A stretch of DNA of 64,000 nucleotides from the NCBI GenBank assembly GCA_944548615.1, contig OX155952.1:39939231-40003230 (forward strand). Direction: 5' to 3'. The notes below the pieces were generated by a model, which saw only the letters and a program-made list of their open reading frames with translations, made no database searches and was not told where the DNA came from. Position 1 is the stretch's first letter, and every line of letters begins with the position of its first letter. Positions 46,840 to 62,000 of the stretch are shown piece by piece. Made by a program: the position numbers and the translations under genes. The DNA comes from Micropterix aruncella. Its lineage: Eukaryota; Arthropoda; Insecta; Lepidoptera; Micropterigidae.

Positions 46840-47602
46840 GTCCCGAAGGATCTGATCGGTCTGAGCTGTTCACTTTAAATATTCGACCAGCGTGTCTATG
46901 GAAAAGTCGACCATCGAAAACAAGCGAGCTGTAGTTACTGGCTGAAGGCAGATCGACTTTGCTGAAGATACATCGGAGGACTTACTGAAGGTGGTGGTGG
47001 ATTTGATTGACCAGCCACCTTTCGAAGACTATATGCAAAGACTCTCAGAAGGAGGTTACCGCAAGGTATAAGGACGATCAATTGTGCGCTGGCAGCTTAG
47101 AAGGATTACGAGACTCTTGTGGAGGCGATAGTGGTGGACCTCTGCAAGTGGCGATAGCTGACAACCAATGCCTTTTCAACATAATCACCGTTACCAGTAT
47201 TGGAAAGAGCCCTTGCGGAAGTGCCAAGGGACCTGGCATATACACTGCCGTGAAGAGTCATGTGAAATAAATGGCGTTTTAGGAGTATGTCTACCGGCGA
47301 AAAATTGTCCAAAAACTGAGGGGGATTTGCCAAAAGGGAAACTATCACAATTTTGTATAATGTCGGAACAAGAGACTGTATGCTGTATTCAACACAGCCC
47401 CATGAGCAACAACACGAGATCATCAGAAAACCAGGATAAATCCAATAATGCATCTTCTATATCACCGCCTACTACAACAACTACCAATAAGTCACCGGTC
47501 ATCTCTACAATAGCTCCAGAAAAAACTCAAACATCACCACAAGCCATAACTACCAATTTCATAAATGACAGTGTGAAAAACGAACTAAATCCGAAAAAAT
47601 AG
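46840..47602 (+). pseudogene. Serine protease catalytic C-terminal half followed by a CLIP domain
   Basis: From about 46845: FTLNIRPACLW-like text, VVTG then a stop where WG is expected, DFAEDTSEDLLKVVVDLID, then DDQLCAGSLEGLRDSCGGDS with GGP (catalytic Ser context) and GPGIYTAVKSHV, ending at 47270. One base out of frame, the next text is CEINGVLGVCLPAKNC, FC and VCC, which is the six-cysteine CLIP pattern, then a Thr/Ser-rich linker and stop at 47602. CLIP normally precedes the protease domain, so the order is reversed or two tandem genes were joined. It has no introns, contains a stop and frameshifts, and is inactive. Such proteases act in insect immune and clotting cascades. Confidence 0.75.
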
Positions 47603-47819
47603 CTCTGCAATATTGAGTAAAAATTTAACAATGACAGTCATTGCTGCGTTAGCGATTAATTGATTTATTTTATTTTATCTGCATCCAAACTTTTCTCTGG
47701 TCGTAACGGTCTCCGTTCCATCGGGTTCAGAAGAGGGAGGAAGAGAGAGTGCACCCGTGGTCGCGCGCCCACCTGTGCACTATAATATAGCCTGCGCACT
47801 TGACTGCTTCCGAACAGTG

Positions 47820-48320
47820 GACTCTGAGAAGACTAAAGAAGTCACTAGAATCTACAATGCAGTCGCTGTGGCCGAACACGGCTAGAAGGATATATATACA
47901 ACATATCAGTAGCTACCACAAATATTTATAAATATCTATAAATATTTATTATATATCTATAAATACCTATAAACATCAATAAATATCTGTATTTATATAT
48001 CCACTATACGACCTATCTATATCTTTATTTATATCTATATACATATACACATACCATCGTCTAACTCCTTCTTCCTAATCACTTCCAATTCCCTACCTCT
48101 CCCATCGGTTTTCTATATATTTTTTATATTTAATATGAACTTTGTTTATTTTATAATTAATTTTTAAGTGTAATATGCTGAAATCCAAATGTGTAATAAA
48201 CGATTATAGGCGTAATGTTTTTCTTTTTTTTCTACATTTATGCACACGTATGTATATTGTATGCGCTGTATTTTTCCAGAAATAAAATAAAAAATAAATA
48301 AATAAAAAGAAATTATATAT
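47820..48320 (+). mobile_element. LINE 3'-UTR-like end with A-rich tail
   Basis: Contains gaagtcactagaatctaca, then gtcgctgtggccgaacacgg and ctagaaggatatat. The reverse complement of this block occurs at 24384-24436 next to a zinc-finger LINE terminus, so it is probably the 3' UTR of that LINE family. It ends with aaataaataaataaaaagaa. Confidence 0.5.
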
Positions 48321-49454
48321 GGACCTGTCCTTGAACTTGAACGTACCAGTGATGTTTGATGCTGATTTCAAGTTTTCCATCTTTCTGTTTCCAAAATGTC
48401 ACTTTTCTTTTTCTTGTCGCTTCCGTTAACCAGATTCTATGCGCTGTAATGGGAAATTTGACTTCAAAAATATAATCATCAGATATTCCATCTGGAGAAG
48501 CTCCCAAAAATGGAAATTTAGGGTCAATGAATAATCCACATTGCTGAATTTCCACTTTTTCTAGACATATTTTTCATTCTAGTGCAGTTGTTTCATTTTC
48601 TTTTCCATGGCAAATTGATGCTACGTTGCTCAAATCCCATTTTCAGTCATGGATTTAACTAAATTGGCGCATTTTGTGTGTTGTTAACTATTGACAATTT
48701 TGCCAAAGTTAGACGCAGTTACCATTTTTCTTCGTAATTCCAACCACTCGCTGCTTTCACCTTGAATAACCGTAAGTTTTTCAATTCGCAATCGATCATT
48801 TTTCTATTTTCCAATTCTTGAAATAACAGAGCTTTGCTTTTTTCGAATATTTCTGATGGAACATCGGGTTGGTTGCAATGTTCTCCATAATGCGAATTAT
48901 TGTTTTTTTTTTTCAAAAAAACTTTCTGCTTTTATTTCTTTTATAAAGAATGGATTTACTTAAATGCCTCTGTCTTCTTTATTCCACTTTTGATATCCTG
49001 CCAGAGGGACTTTTGCCTATATATTTTTTATGTAATCTTGAGAGTGGCTGTTTTGTATTAAATGATATAACTGCCGCATTACATCGCGCTTGGTAAGACT
49101 GCTTTTGGATGTAATTTGTCCTCTTACCACCAATAAATTTTGCAATGATGCCGTTAAACCTTTCGAGAACATTACTATCTACATCATGAATTAGGCTTCT
49201 TGCATGTATTGCTACCTACGTTTTAAGTTATGTAACGTATTCTTTCCCAAATAATGTCACCCATCAAACAACTCATTGCATCCAGTGTTTCATTTTCCGA
49301 CAAACAATTTTAAAAACTTCTACATTTATCATGGTTTCCAAATGCATCTATCGGGGCGTTCAAAATGTCATTATACAGGCAATCAATTTTCTCATCAATT
49401 GAAAAGTTTTGACATTTATTATAAGCTACTGCTGATGTAATATTTCTTCGCATT
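48313..49454 (-). pseudogene. YqaJ-type nuclease gene, N-terminal and central part
   Basis: Minus-strand pieces in order: SIDEKIDCLYNDILNAPIDA with FGNHDKC (about 49400-49300); DVDSNVLERFNGIIAKFIGG then KRTNYIQKQSYQARCNAAVI (about 49185-49090); PSEIFEKSKALLFQELENRK (about 48855-48800); and LGASPDGISDDYIFEVKFPI then HHWYVQVQGQVHI (48530-48316). GASPDG, EVK and QVQGQ are the YqaJ/lambda-exonuclease-fold catalytic motifs (Asp, Glu-x-Lys, Gln). Frameshifts and stops separate the pieces, so the gene is dead. Confidence 0.75.
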
Positions 49455-49697
49455 TTTAGTTTTTTTTTTCACAGACATTACAAGTTGAATAAAAGCTTTT
49501 AAAAAGTAGATACCTACGTTTTGTTTTTTAAATTACAATTCTGCCTATCTGACGGTTTTCTATATTAGAACGGTCAGAATCGTAGCCTAATAGTATATTA
49601 TATTTATACATGGTGTATAGCTCTGTCATATGGCTCTAACGCAAATGTATTGGCATTATTTACTGTCCCCTTATATATGACACATTTTGACTCGCGG

Positions 49698-49775
49698 GAA
49701 GCAAGCTGAAGTGGCGCACTTGTTTTAAACTCGCATAAGATCACACCGGTCGTAGGTTCAAAACCTACCGATATG
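49698..49775 (+). ncRNA. tRNA-like sequence (tRNA pseudogene or SINE head)
   Basis: A-box-like aagctgaagtgg is followed 40 bp later by gtaggttcaaaacctac (49752-49768), a perfect 5-bp T-stem with a tRNA-like loop. A T10 run follows at about 49779-49788, suitable as a Pol III terminator. No clear 7-bp acceptor stem could be paired, so a functional tRNA is unlikely. Confidence 0.5.
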
Positions 49776-50702
49776 TATATTTTTTTTTTGTTTTTATACA
49801 TAAAGAAACATTGTTATCAAATAAATGAACACTTTTTATTAAAAAAAAGTAATATTGTAAATTAAAAAAAAAAATAATAAATATTAAATATTATTTTGCT
49901 TATTATTGTTTCTATTTTTCAACATATGATTTATCATGTTTTTAAACCTCTTTCATTTACACGGTGAAATAGCCATCTAAAACCGATATTTTTTTACTTC
50001 ACATCTCCGATCCATCGAAATGTCAATTTGGTAATAATAAGTCATGAAACAGAGCGTCGCGAACGCAACCGCATATGTCGGCCTTCGAAGCCGAAATGAA
50101 CCACGTTTCTAAGAGCCAATAACATTTCATTATAAAAGGTTGGCTGTTATGCCATTTGAATTAGTAATTGATCCCCACATAAGAACCATATTGACCCAAT
50201 GTCGCTTGCGGCATTTTGAATGCCAGCGCGTCGTCGCGAGAAGAGCGCGCTCATCTCATTGTATGACAAAAATAATATAAACGGGCTCTGCAAAATATTA
50301 TTTTTAAAATATACTGATATTTTATTTGAAAAAAATAATCGTCAGTACTACAAGTTTATTGTACATAGTTTATGTAAAAAAAAACAAACTTGAAAAAAAC
50401 ACACAGTAATAAGTAATATTTAACAGTGAATATGGATGAAAGTTACACTTTTTATATAATTTTTTTTAACAAGAAAAACTAATTTTTTTATATTTATGCG
50501 AAAGCATTCCTCTTTACAACTATTGTTAAAATGCCGTAGTATTTTTTTTGAGTTTCTTGATCGTGCAGTTTAGTGTGAGGCACGTTTCAAAAAATGCTCT
50601 AAAATGAAAATTTCCTGTATAGCTCCCAGATTTAATTATTTTCCTCAATTTTCCAATACTTAAAAAAAAATCTGAAATAGCTATATACTTAAGAAAGGTA
50701 CT

Positions 50703-52244
50703 GTGAGTTACGATAATTTTTTTTTGTTGGCTAACATCATCAGTTATTTCAGTATGACTGTTCAAAAATTGCCAAAAAATGTAATTTTCGAAATTTACCT
50801 ACATCGTCGCCTTAAAGATAGTTACCATTTCATCGAGATTCTAAAAAATACCACAATTCCTAAGACTGACAACTTATTACTTGTTACAATTGACGCTGTC
50901 TCTCTTTATACTAATATTCCCCATGATTTAGGCTTAGAAGCGATTTCCCATTACCTTAATCAATGGCCCAGCCCCCAAATTCCTTCTACAAATTTTCTTT
51001 GTAAGTTGGCTGAATTCGTCCTCACTAAGAATGCTTTTTCTTTTGAGGATGAATTTTATCTCCAAATTAAAGGTACAGCAATGGGAACAAGAATGGCTCC
51101 TTCTTATGCGAATCTTTTCATGGGGTTATTAGAAAATAAATTTCTTCTTACTCAAAATTTACAACCACTAATGTGGTATAGGTTTATTGATGATATTATA
51201 TTGTTTTGGCCACATGGACATGACACACTCACTGACTTCCTTACAGATTTAAATAATTTCGGACCATTAGATTTTACATACACTATATCAGAAAATCAAA
51301 TTACATTCTTAGACGTTGATCTAACTCTATCCGAAGGCACCATTAAAACTGCAATTCATATAAAACCTACAAACAAAGAGCAATACCTACATTTCGATAG
51401 CTGTCATCCGTTTCATACCAAAAAGTCAATTCCATATTCAATGTCCATTCGCGGACACCGTTTAATTAATAATAAAGAAAATCTAGATAAGTACCTTTCT
51501 AATCTTAAAAAATCACTAATAGAAAGAAATTATCCTGCCTCTTTGTTAGATAAAAATATAATAAATTCCGAAACAAAATTTTCACCTAAACCTAAATTGG
51601 TGTCAAATTTAAATCAAAATAAAATCTTTCTAAGTACTACTTATTTTCCTGGCACTGAGAAACTGCGACCAATTTTAGCAGATTTATTCCCTATTATAGC
51701 TAACGACCCATCAACCAAAGGTTTATTAGATATACCACCAATTTTATCATTTCGAAAACCTCCTAATTTAAAATCAATACTTAATAAAAATAATCGAAAT
51801 TATCTTAGTACTAACAAAAATTTGGGCCTACAGCCTTGCGGTCGATCACGTTGTAAAACATGTCCTTTATTAGATCGAAGCATTTATTTTACTAGTCCTA
51901 ACACTCCCAACAGTTACAGAGTTCCTTTTAATAGTAGTTGCATTTCAAAAAATATTGTATATCAATTACTTTGCCAGACCTGCAATGCATTTTATATTGG
52001 GGAAACAACTACACCTCTTAGCATTAGGTTAAATAATCACAGGGCCAGCGTAGGCAATGAAAGTCAACTTCCAATAGCATTGCATGCTAAGGCACACAAT
52101 TTAACTTTTGATAATTGTTTTAAAGTAAAAATTATTAAGTGCCTTGGCGATAATGCTAAAGAAAGAGACGTTAAATCTTGGGAGTTGGCTTTTATAAATA
52201 TTTTAGGCGCTTGCAAGGGTCCCGGTCTGAATAGGCAAAATTAA
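50703..52244 (+). pseudogene. C-terminal half of Penelope-like protein, fused to insertion-derived codons
   Basis: The 513-codon frame begins inside the TTAA element. Its first 37 or so residues (MSYDNFFLLANIISYF...) are translated from the element's right end. From 50815 it is Penelope sequence in the correct frame: DAVSLYTNIP (first catalytic Asp), GTAMGTRMAPSYANLFM, YRFIDDIILFW (catalytic Asp pair), the CGRSRCKTC cysteine cluster and the GIY-YIG nuclease. It is open to the normal stop and differs from the intact copy by one residue (Trp for Arg at about 50963). It lacks the N-terminal RT blocks. Confidence 0.85.
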
Positions 52245-52774
52245 TACAGTAATTATATTTGTTCAGACATATTCATTAAAAGCTTATTAATATTTTTCAT
52301 TTAAAAATCATTATTAATAATGTTTTTCAAGGTCGGTTATAGTGCATTTATAACGATATTGCAAAATATTATTAACCCATTTCTCTATGTTCAGTTTTTT
52401 TTAAATTTAAATTTTGAAAAAATTGTTCTATCAGAAATGTCATAGAGATGAATACGACTAGTGTCGAAATATTCTCAATCATATAATTTCTTCTAAAATA
52501 AGTTACTAACATCCATTTCTGTTACAGAAACCATCCTCCTATACGTATTACATCCAAGGGCATACAGTAATTCGGCTGCAATAACTAAGAAAATCATAGG
52601 TTATCAATTGCGGAAACAGGTGCCGCTGCCCTAAGTATTTAAAGAGGACATTAACTATCGTTTAAATGTTTCTGGTCCACCAGGACCCCAGATAAGTAAC
52701 TTTTCATGAATCTAATTTTATATATTATTGAAAATAATTAAAAAAAATTTACACACTTAAAATATCAAAATATA

Positions 52775-56739
<3,965 letters not shown>

Positions 56740-56985
56740 GAACAGGTTGCCACAAGACTAGGAAATGGAAATATTTCCCTGAAAGTGTGGAGCTCGCCAA
56801 GACGTGTGGCGGACGTGGCGGGCTAAATACCTCCAATCATGACGAACAGTATAACTTTATGACATCAAGGAGACAGCTGGACCTGTCTGGATGAGGGAAA
56901 CGGACAACCGATCCGGATGGAGAGTGATTGGAGAGGCGTATGCCCAACGGTGGGCGAATGCGCGCTGATGATGATGAAGAAGAAG
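56740..56985 (+). pseudogene. RTE-like LINE 3' end (plus strand)
   Basis: DIKETAGPVWMRETDNRSGW followed by RVIGEAYAQRWANAR and stop codons at about 56975, then a tgatgatgatgaagaagaag tail. This is the DL...AG..W...A.DR..W...GEAYVQ.W ending of the same LINE group as 20497-20990, in the opposite orientation. Confidence 0.7.
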
Positions 56986-56999
56986 AGTTATTGCATAGC

Positions 57000-57310
57000 T
57001 GACCACGTTTGAGTAGAGGGTCTGCGAAAATCTTCGTATCGTAAGCAAAGAAGCTCGAAGTAGAGTAAATCGAGGGGCGGGGACCGGAAATATGGGGTGA
57101 ATAGTATGGGGCCAGAATTTGGAGTGAATAGTATGGGGCCCTGTGGTACCCCACTTAAAGCAAGTCTTTCGGTGAAAAGACAGAAATAAAAAGTTTATGA
57201 AATTAAGAAATGTGAAGTTTATGTTAGAGGAAAAACGTGGTATGAACATGATAGATGTAATCAATGGAGACATGTAACGAAATTTTCGGAACGGGACCTT
57301 CTCCAAGCGA
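57000..57310 (-). pseudogene. LINE reverse transcriptase fragment (GVPQG and FADD region)
   Basis: The minus strand reads SGVPQGPILF near 57150, the RT GVPQGS motif, and, in another frame, SSFFAYDTKIFAD near 57050, a degraded FADDTKIF catalytic block. A small internal duplication of gaatagtatggggcc lies at 57099-57142. The fragment has frameshifts and is truncated. The rest of the RT is missing. Confidence 0.6.
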
Positions 57311-57650
57311 TAGATATCCGTCTTTCATCCATATCATCTAACATGTCTTGTGGACATGCTGTACGTATGGATATATTTTTTTAGACCTCTAGCGTAAGAT
57401 AGGGCAGTAGGTAACTACTACTTATAAAAATAATACAGGGGCAAAAAGAGACAAACAGGTAGGTTATTCACATAGTCACAAAACAAAGAGTGGAACTGCC
57501 GCAGTGCAACCAATAATTAATATGATCGTTTCCATTTCACCATTGCGACCGGACGATGTATTTTTCTCCGTGAACATTCGCTGCCCGGACCCTCCCTAAA
57601 AATCCTAGATTCGTCACAATTTATTTATTTAGAATTTATTTAAGAATTAG
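57311..57650. other. Intergenic DNA, nothing recognised
   Basis: No family is seen on either strand. Confidence 0.4.
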
Positions 57651-58225
57651 TTACTATAAAACATTGATTTGCTTACAAAAATAACAGGAACCGAATAGCA
57701 AAACCTTAACCTTTTGCTTATTTGATTGTCACCCAACTGGGACTAGCCCGTTCTAGGGTGGACAGGACTCAGTTTGCTACAATCAAGTTTGCTTGATTGC
57801 TTGATTGCTTACAGATGTACAAGTTTTAGTAAAAAGCTAATAACACTAAATTGCCCTAAAATTTGGTCTTCAAAAAAAAAGATTTAAAAAAAAAATAATA
57901 ATAAAAAATATTAAAAGATAATATAATAAATAAAATGCAATTCCATTATATAATCGGCAATAATATAAAATTCGATCAAATAATATAAATAAAATTATAT
58001 GTGAGAAAAGAAAGAAACAGTCATTAATATTTAATATATGTTAAGTAAAAAAGGATTTAATATGAAAATATCTAGTCAAAAAAAAGTACAATTCATTGTC
58101 AAAATAATATATAACAACAAAGTCAAATATTTTTTGGTAGTTAGTTCAATGTTAAAATATATTCAATATACATTTTTGAAAATATGTTTAAATTTGTGCA
58201 CCTAAGTTTTATTAAACTATTAATC
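57651..58225 (+). repeat. Interspersed repeat family R3, copy 3
   Basis: Direct-orientation match to 2012-2585, from ttactataaaacattgattt to gtgcacctaagttttatt. It contains one small local duplication (caagtttgcttgattgcttg near 57785-57805) absent from copy 1. Confidence 0.7.
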
Positions 58226-59086
58226 TTCTGCTAAAGTCCCCCCCCCCCTCCCCCTTATTCCTCTATGCACAAAAGACTTTGATACACATTGGCCATTCGT
58301 TGAGCGCGATGCAAAGCTTCTCCTAGTAATCAGTATGCAATTAACGCTCACGCCTATCTGTGTTCCTCGTGGCCAGCCGCCAATCATGCGGGAGACGAAA
58401 GCCATTTCTGTCGCGGTCGACTTGTCAGCGGCTGTCAGTCTTATCTGCCGCGCGACGGAATCCAATTATGAGCTATATACCTAGACTGGCTCACGGAACC
58501 GACTCGACCTAACTTAGGTTCGCCTACCGTTAAACTGCAGTAGGCTAAACTGAATCGATAGGACGATTGATCCTATCCCTTGTAACACTTATGGGATAAC
58601 TATCGAACGAATCAAAAATTATGTATTAAGGCTCCCTTCCGAGTTGACGCGACTAAAAATTTAGGTATTTTTGCAATGCCACGCGCCCGCGCGCTTTTGA
58701 TATATACATAAAGATGTATAGGTATACCGCGGTGACAAGGGAATACGTCCCACCGTTGGCAGTGGCCAATTACGAATGACGATTTCGACTTCCCACGTCA
58801 TCTAATATAGTCGATTTGGCTTTTCAATTATAATATAATAAATTATCAAATTAATAGTTTTTCATAAAGTAAAAATTATATTAAAATAATAAAATAACTT
58901 AAGATCACTGTGTTATTTTTTATATCACTCAAAAGTATCTTTAATAAATAGAAAAAAAAATATTGTTTGGCCATAGCCTTTCTGGAAATTACGTAATTTG
59001 AAACATTTTTTCTTATATTTTTTGTACGGAAGTTCTAAAAACTGTCTTGGTACTATGCAAATAGACCATACGATGGTGTAAATAGT
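58226..59086. other. Intergenic DNA with a C-rich run, no gene seen
   Basis: A C11-T-C5 run lies at 58238-58254. Bases 58260-58790 are GC-balanced and may be unique host DNA. 58790-59086 is AT-rich. Confidence 0.45.
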
Positions 59087-62000
59087 CATCATCATCATCA
59101 TCATCATCATCATTATTTATTCATTCCATAAAAGCATTTCACAATACTGAGGAACATGTCAAATTTTACAATCATAATTTACTGGATGATAAAACCGCTT
59201 TGATTAATTAAAAGGAAAAAAAAATAATTGTAATCAGAGGTGATTACTTAAAAATAGTCAAATTTACAAAATAATCAATAATCAAACAAATAATAATCAA
59301 TACCATAAAAAAAAAACTGAAACATGCGTAATTAAAAACAATGTCAATAAAATCTAAAACTTAGTTCGAAAGTATAGTCATAATATGGTTATTTATAATC
59401 AAGCAATTGTGGACGCAATATCATAAAAGTCGTCCAGTTTGTAAAGGGCATGTTTGACTAACTGATTTTTCAAACAGATTTTATATGCTGCCATCTCAAG
59501 TCTTTTCGTCGATGATGGCAAAGCATTGAACAATTTAAAACTAATATATAAAAATGTTTTTTGATATTTAGTCAAGCGTACTTTAGGCAATAACACGTTG
59601 TTTTTATGTCGCGTATTATGGCTATGCCGAGTGGAGTGAAGCTCGCAATTTAAAACATTCTCTTTGGCGTATAAAAGGCACTGATATATGTACATGGACG
59701 ACATGGTAAGGATACCAGCTTTAATAAAAAAAGGGGCGCAATGTGTTTCTCTGCTTACACCAAAAATTGTCCTAACGGCTTGCTTTTGTAGCACAAAAAC
59801 GCGATGGGTATCGGTTGCATTACCCCATAGTAGTATCGCATAAGACATCTTTGAATGGAAGCAGGAGTGATACACACTGATCGCTGCACGTTCGCCAGCC
59901 AGAAATTTCACCTTTCTTATAGCATAGACTGCCGATGACAAAGTTGCACACAAATTATTGATATGTTGATTCCAGTTTAAATTTTCATCTAAAGTGATCC
60001 CTAAGAATTTAGTATTTCTGACAATATTTATATTTTCTGATTCCATTTTAATCGTTATATTTTTGTCATTCTTTTTAGTAGTTGAAAATTTCATCGCTAC
60101 CGTTTTTGATGGGTTTATGAAAAGTTGATTTTTTTCAAACCAAGTGTTAGCCACAAGAAGCTGCTCGTTTATCAGCTTTTCCAAGACCTGGGTGTTTTTA
60201 TTTTCAAAAAAGAAGCTGGTGTCATCGGCGTATAGAAGCGTCTTTACTGGCGGCGTAATTGTCCTATCGATATCATTAATAAAAATAATAAATAGTAGTG
60301 GTCCAAGTATAGAGCCCTGAGGTACCCCGCGTGCAATTAATTTTGGCAATGACTTAGCATTGTTTATTTCCACAATTTGGTATCTCCTATTTAGATATGA
60401 TGTGATCAGGCTATGAGCTCTACCGCGGATACCATACCTCTCTAGTTTATCTAGAAGAATCTGGTGATTCACACAGTCGAAGGCCTTCGATAGATCGCAA
60501 AAAACGGCTATGGGGTTTTGAGATGTGTCAAGTGATTCTAAAATTTGCTTTACTAACTCGCTAATTGCCATAGTGGTCGACTTATGCTTTCTGAAGCCGA
60601 ATTGATTTCTTATAATAACATTAAAAGTATCTAAAAAAGTATTTATTCTATTAAATATAATTTTCTCAAAGACCTTTGAGAAACACGGCAACAAAGATAT
60701 AGGACGAAAGTTATTTATATCTGTTTTACTGCCTTTTTTAAATATCGGCAAAACCTTTGCTGTTTTCATAGCAGTGGGGAAAATGCCTTGCTTTAGGCAT
60801 TTATTTAAAATCGGTAATAGGATGGGCGTAATTATTGGCGATATATCCTTGATTAATTTCATGGAGTGGCCCCATATGTCAGTAGCCGACTTGGATTTTA
60901 ATGATTTAAAACACGCACTAAGTTCACCCTCTGTGATCGGATAGAGGTGTAATGAGGCAGGCAAACTATCCGGTAGACTCACACTTTGATTACTTTTCGC
61001 CGTGTCTATAATGATATTACATGTATTAATGAAGTGGTAATTAAAGATGTTTGTAAGTTCCTGTGGATTTGTATATTTTATCTGATTGTGTAGTAATTCG
61101 ATAGATTCGATGTTTCTTGTAGTTTTGTTCCTACATTCTCTATTTATAATGTCCCATGTCGTCCGACTTTGGTTTTTAGAATTAAGAATTTCATTTTTAA
61201 TTGATATTCTCTTTGCGGATATAACAGTCATCCTGTAAACTTGTTTATATTTATTGTAGTACCATCTTAGGGAGCCGCTTTCGTAGCGATTTAGTATATC
61301 TTGTAGAAGTTGTAGTTTAGTTTGTGATATTTGAAGTCCACGTGTGATCCAAGATGGTTTCTTGCATTGTTTAGATGTACATAGGCGTTTTGGAAAACTT
61401 GACTCAAAAATAAGATTGAATTTTCTAATGAAATTTGTAAAAACATTATCAGGCCCTGAGTTTAAATCTAGTTTCACGCTTGCTACTTGTTTATAAAATA
61501 TAGCCTTATTTGTATCAGTTATCTGCCGTTTCCAAACATGCCCTTTATATGACATTTTTTTAATACATAAAGTCTCTAATATCTGTGCATTGTGATCAGA
61601 AAAAGTAATAACGACATTATGAATATAAGAATGGTCTGTTGAAACATTAGTGAAGATATTGTCAATGCAAGTCGCACTGCCCGTTGTTTTGTTGATTCTG
61701 GTGGGAAAATCCACGATCGTCTGCAGTCCATATGACATAAAGAGATCTTTTAGTGAGTTTGCTTGCGATGATAGCTTCAATAAATCCACGTTGAAGTCCC
61801 CGGTAATAACAAATGCTTCATCCTTGCGCTTGCTAATGATACTTAAGATCTTGTCCATTTGGCATAAGAATATGTTGAAATCGCTATTTGGGCTTCGATA
61901 TATACATACAATGATGTATCTAGTTGTTTTAACCTCAATGCATGATATTTCAATGATTTTTTCAACCGATAAGTCCACAATATCTGGTCTACTTTTTGCT

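Larger units (their letters stand above)
46378..48320 (+). mobile_element. Nested insertion splitting the YqaJ gene
   Basis: The YqaJ reading frame stops matching at both borders. The short sequence atatg stands at both ends (46371-46378 and 48316-48321 regions) and may be a target duplication. The right end is A-rich with aaataaat units before agaaattatatatgg, like a retroposon tail on the plus strand. The insert contains a LINE relic, a serine protease/CLIP pseudogene and LINE-3'-like text. Whether it arrived in one step is unknown. Confidence 0.55.
44653..50811. mobile_element. TTAA-flanked 6159-bp DNA element carrying a YqaJ-type nuclease relic
   Basis: TTAA stands at 44649-44652 and again at 50812-50815. 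The intact Penelope copy has a single TTAA at the same position (54256-54259), which proves an insertion with a 4-bp duplication. The ends are inverted: ggcgacg at left and cgtcgcc at right, with weaker matching for about 18 bp. TTAA targets are used by piggyBac and Kolobok transposons. A decayed minus-strand YqaJ gene favours Kolobok-like ancestry, but I found no transposase. Contents from left: non-coding DNA, YqaJ C-terminus, nested insertion with LINE and protease relics, YqaJ N-terminus, tRNA-like sequence, AT-rich DNA. Confidence 0.85.
43328..52774 (+). mobile_element. Penelope-like element, left copy (5'-truncated, interrupted)
   Basis: Matches the right copy (52775-56214) from about its base 52937 onward, so it lacks the 5' UTR and the first 37 or so codons. 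It is cut at 44652 by a TTAA-flanked insertion and resumes at 50812. The 3' UTR (52245-52774) is the same as that of the right copy. I found only about half a dozen base differences between the copies. One turns the Trp codon of EFWHSRD into TAG at 44036-44038. It is joined head to tail to the right copy at about 52774/52775. Confidence 0.9.

Noticed and set aside
49604..49801. Minus-strand frame containing SVGFEPTTG
   Set aside because: It is the antisense of the tRNA-like sequence, a well-known source of false proteins.
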